DNA from: JAFGJQ01 sp964586145
Lineage (GTDB): Bacteria > Planctomycetota > Phycisphaerae > UBA1845
Length of the DNA stretch: 17,952 nt
Reading direction: 5' to 3'
NCBI GenBank assembly: GCA_964586145.1
Contig: CAZPHH010000093.1
Span: forward strand, 1-17,952
Position 1 is the first letter of the stretch; each line of letters starts with the position of its first letter. A program made the translations under genes and the position numbers. The notes beneath the pieces were generated by a model that was not told where the DNA came from, did not search any database, and was given only the letters and a program-made list of their open reading frames with translations. Positions 15,636-17,952 of this stretch are shown one piece after another.

Positions 15636-17384
15636 TTACGGAATGCGGGGTTCGTTTCCCCCGCCCGTCTGTTGCTGAGGCTCCAGGTAGAGCTTGACAA
15701 ACGCCCGCGCGCTGAGGGGCTCGCCGGTGGCCAGACGGGTCAGGCTGTTCCAGGTTTCACGCCGGCCGGGGGCGAAGACCTTCTCACGCATCACCGCGGC
15801 GACCTCCGTATGCCCGACGAAGCTGGTGGCCATCGGGTCGGACACGTTGAGGACGCGCCGAGCGAGGTGTTCCTGAAGCTGGGCGGAGAAGAGATCGCCC
15901 ATCATGTAGCTGTGGTAGTAGACCGGGGCGGCCACGATGTGGTTCTTCGCGCCGTAGTCCGGGCGGCTGGGGTCGTCCGGCGGGTTCAACAACTGGTACT
16001 TCTGCTTGAGACCCCACCAGAGCTTCCCCAGGTCCTGGTCCGGATTGGAGTACATGCCGTGCTCGAACCGGACCATCACCTGCGCCCAGCGAGAGAACAC
16101 GAGTTTCTCGTCACGCAGGGTCTGCCGAACGGCCTGGGCCACGACCTTGGCCTGCTCGGGCGGCACGCCGACGATCTTCTCGAGGAATTCCCCGTTCTTG
16201 GCCATGGAGCCGAGCAACAGGGCGATGCCCTCGGTCGTGATGGGGCTGGCGGCCTGGCGCAGGACAAACGGCAACTCGGGATCGAGGTACTTGTCGTACA
16301 CGGCATGGCCGAGTTCGTGCAGCAGCGTGTCCAGGGACATCAGGTTCGGCGCGAGGTTGCAGAAGATACGGATGTCGCCGGCCCGATCCATGTCGGTGCA
16401 GTAGGCGTGAGGGCTCTTGCCGGCCTTCTCGAAAAGGTCGCTTCGGGCCAGAACGTCCTCCACCGGCATCCCGATGGACAGGTAGTAGAGCCGGGCCAGG
16501 GCCACCAGGTCCTTGTCCGCAAGCAGCGAATCCAGGTCCACGCCGCGCCCGGCCGCCGGGACCTCCTGGAAGAACAGGTCGCCGAAGTGCCACGGGCGCA
16601 GCTCATCGGCGGTGATGCCGAAGCGGGCCGCCCGTTGCGCGTCGAACTCCTTTTTGAATCGGGCGAAGGGCTCGCGGGTCAGCGTGTCCAGCTCATCGAA
16701 GAGGCGAAGGAGTTCGGCCTCGTCAATCTCCTGCGTGGCCAGCGTCAGGGCGAAGAAGTTCGGGAACCCCAGCTCGCGAGCGGTCTCGTTGCGCAGCCGG
16801 ACCAGCTCACGAAGCGTGGAATCCACCTTGGCGCCGACCTCCATGTAGGCCTTCCACGCCTTCTCGGCCGCTTTGGAGTCGGAGGTTTCGGTCAGAATCC
16901 CGCGAATGTCGTTTTCCGTATGCTCCCGGCCGTCAATCGGGCTGCGGTGCAGGTTGAAGATCTGCTCGGCCCGGGACTCCAGGTCGACGATGCGCTTTGC
17001 CCGCTCGGGGTCGCCCTGTGCCGGAAGGAACTCCAGGTACATGGCGTCGAGGATTCGCCGGCGGACCGGGTCAGTCACCTTGCCGCCATCCCGCAGTTCC
17101 CTGATGCGGGCAAAGGTCTCGCGGTTGCCGTGCAGTTTCAGGATGCGCTGTTCGGCGTCGCGCCGGCGGTTGAACGCCTCGTCCGTCCCGGTGATGCTGG
17201 CGTCCCACCAGGCCCGGCGTTGCTGGATGAACAGCGGCTCGTACTCCGCGATGTAGCCGGCATACAGAGCGTCCACCACCGCATTCGCGTCATCTGAAGG
17301 GGATTCCGCAATCAGATTCTGAGCCAACGCGAGAAAGACCGTGGTGATCGCCATCGCGATGAGTCCGACGTTCCAAGTGTGCAT
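15636..17384 (-). CDS. exported M2 family (ACE-like) zinc metallopeptidase
   Basis: Zinc peptidase of 582 residues related to angiotensin-converting enzyme, expected to trim peptides outside the cytoplasm (dipeptidyl carboxypeptidase type in the family). The start is ATG 17384: it begins a signal peptide (1-26, ending NLIA), and GGAAG lies six bases upstream. A longer in-frame extension to 17564 is rejected. The zinc site is HELGH (His356, Glu357, His360) with third ligand Glu385 in ITTEGIA, 24 residues after the motif. Family features visible include LRPWHFGDLFFQE before the active site, then NPDQDLGKLWW and HIVAAPVYYHSYMMG near the C-terminus, close to ACE sequence. M3 oligopeptidases share the zinc motif, but these flanking motifs favour M2. 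Convergent with the amidase fusion across 108 bases with no clear terminator. Confidence 0.88.
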   Translation of the reverse strand: MHTWNVGLIAMAITTVFLALAQNLIAESPSDDANAVVDALYAGYIAEYEPLFIQQRRAWWDASITGTDEAFNRRRDAEQRILKLHGNRETFARIRELRDGGKVTDPVRRRILDAMYLEFLPAQGDPERAKRIVDLESRAEQIFNLHRSPIDGREHTENDIRGILTETSDSKAAEKAWKAYMEVGAKVDSTLRELVRLRNETARELGFPNFFALTLATQEIDEAELLRLFDELDTLTREPFARFKKEFDAQRAARFGITADELRPWHFGDLFFQEVPAAGRGVDLDSLLADKDLVALARLYYLSIGMPVEDVLARSDLFEKAGKSPHAYCTDMDRAGDIRIFCNLAPNLMSLDTLLHELGHAVYDKYLDPELPFVLRQAASPITTEGIALLLGSMAKNGEFLEKIVGVPPEQAKVVAQAVRQTLRDEKLVFSRWAQVMVRFEHGMYSNPDQDLGKLWWGLKQKYQLLNPPDDPSRPDYGAKNHIVAAPVYYHSYMMGDLFSAQLQEHLARRVLNVSDPMATSFVGHTEVAAVMREKVFAPGRRETWNSLTRLATGEPLSARAFVKLYLEPQQQTGGGNEPRIP

Positions 17385-17434
17385 GATCCTCTTCCGTATC
17401 CTGAAGACTCCACCCGCTGAACTACGCTCACCGC

Positions 17435-17462
17435 ATTGTACACGGGTGGCAACGGTCCCCAA
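17435..17462 (-). promoter_or_regulatory. candidate sigma70-like promoter of the M2 peptidase gene
   Basis: On the minus strand TTGGGG (17462-17457), a 16-base spacer and TACAAT (17440-17435) precede the start codon by 50 bases. The -10 matches at five of six bases and the -35 at three of six. Confidence 0.35.
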
Positions 17463-17504
17463 AGGGCGGAAATCAGGCGATGCGGCGTCGACAGGACCGA
17501 ATCC

Positions 17505-17509
17505 AGGAG
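17505..17509 (+). promoter_or_regulatory. strong Shine-Dalgarno site in the wrong frame for the last gene
   Basis: AGGAG lies five bases before ATG 17515, the best ribosome site near the right edge. That frame is one base out of step with the sulfatase-like frame starting at 17558 and runs only 89 codons to 17784 with shadow-like, Arg-rich composition. It may belong to the last gene if a one-base indel lies between 17518 and 17557. Confidence 0.3.
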
Positions 17510-17557
17510 ATACCATGCGCGACGGAGGCACAGCCCGGCGCGGGCTTCGGGACTTCC

Positions 17558-17952
17558 ATGCCACGTTTTGCCATCATGTTCCTGCTGAGTGCCGGTCTGC
17601 CCTGCTTTGGCAGTCCGGGCAGTCGGCCGGCCGCAGAGCACGGTTCTTCCGATCCCGCGGCGCCGCTGCGCCCGAACACCGTCTTCATCCTGATCGATGC
17701 TTCGCGTGCCGACCGCGTGGGCAACCGGCTGACCATGGCCGAGTCCAACGGCACCGGCCAGCGGCTCACCTCCTACCACTATGACGAGCACGACCGGCTC
17801 ACCCGGCAGACCAGCAGCGGGCCGCCGCTGATCTACACCGCGTCCCTCACCTCCGACGACGGCACGGCGTACGCGGAGGTCCGGACCCCGCCGTCGCGCG
17901 TGGCCGTCTACTGCCTCATCGCGTTCGCCACGCTCACCCTGGGCGCCCTGTT
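17558..17952 (+). CDS. partial gene: sulfatase-like N-terminus joined to RHS/YD-repeat and membrane helix
   Basis: Open to the window edge, 131 codons. Residues 1-18 look like a signal peptide (MPRFAIMFLLSAGLPCFG). RPNTVFILIDASRADRVG (38-55) looks like the first strand of sulfatases/alkaline phosphatase superfamily enzymes (compare VFILIDTLRADHLG). From residue 52 the sequence changes to a YD/RHS-type repeat (DRVGNRLTM, then SYHYDEHDRLTRQ at 72-84), and residues 114-131 form a membrane helix. The sulfatase metal-site and Cys/Ser motifs that should follow are absent. The 17558 start has only a weak ribosome site; an in-frame ATG at 17480 is an alternative, and a strong but out-of-frame site is at 17505. 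It could be a true fusion, an RHS-type protein with a chance N-terminus, or an assembly chimera at the edge. Confidence 0.5.
   Translation, partial: MPRFAIMFLLSAGLPCFGSPGSRPAAEHGSSDPAAPLRPNTVFILIDASRADRVGNRLTMAESNGTGQRLTSYHYDEHDRLTRQTSSGPPLIYTASLTSDDGTAYAEVRTPPSRVAVYCLIAFATLTLGAL

Noticed and set aside
15600..17297. 565-codon open frame opposite the M2 peptidase
   Set aside because: No domain signature; the M2 reading on the minus strand has the complete zinc site and family motifs.
17385..17564. In-frame N-terminal extension of the M2 peptidase
   Set aside because: It would bury the signal peptide 60 residues inside and overrun the candidate promoter at 17435-17462.

Overview
The window is GC-rich (roughly 65% by eye) bacterial chromosomal DNA and most likely comes from a planctomycete, probably of the Phycisphaerae type. 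The best lineage clue is the small membrane protein at 8552-9157. It ends in a four-cysteine ribbon (CxxC, then YNLRGLP, then CPECGRPF) that I associate with planctomycete membrane proteins. The mix of secreted glycoside hydrolases, an ACE-like M2 peptidase and RHS/sulfatase-like sequence agrees with that. This is inference from protein style; there is no rRNA or marker gene here.

Layout. 1-1520 (-): ALDH7-type aldehyde dehydrogenase, lacking only its last few codons. 1711-2379 (+): small alpha/beta hydrolase, possibly translated from a leaderless mRNA. 2431-6632 (-): two-gene RND efflux operon, adaptor then permease, with start and stop overlapping. 6843-8489 (+): secreted GH9 cellulase-like enzyme. 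8552-9157 (+): zinc-ribbon membrane protein. 9208-12078 (-): large secreted clan GH-D (GH36-like) enzyme. 12360-15527 (+): secreted multidomain cell-wall enzyme with an N-terminal GHL10 domain and a C-terminal amidase_3 domain. 15636-17384 (-): exported M2 metallopeptidase. 17558 to the end (+): a fragment joining a sulfatase-like start to an RHS/YD-repeat segment and a membrane helix.

Apart from the RND pair, and perhaps GH9 with its small downstream neighbour, the genes are single transcription units in alternating orientation. This is not one pathway operon. A theme does run through the right two thirds: GH9, GH-D, GHL10-amidase and the M2 peptidase are all predicted to be exported hydrolases acting on polysaccharide, peptidoglycan or peptides. 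Three of these four have a recognisable sigma70-like promoter with a 16-base spacer.

The most interesting object is the GHL10-amidase fusion. In other bacteria amidases strip peptides from peptidoglycan and GHL10 (DigH-type) enzymes cut the resulting denuded glycan, so one polypeptide here could carry out both consecutive steps. The right edge (about 17480-17952) needs care because it may contain a sequence chimera or frame error. No rRNA, tRNA, CRISPR array, insertion sequence or convincing intrinsic terminator was seen, and no gene-free stretch exceeds 300 bases.
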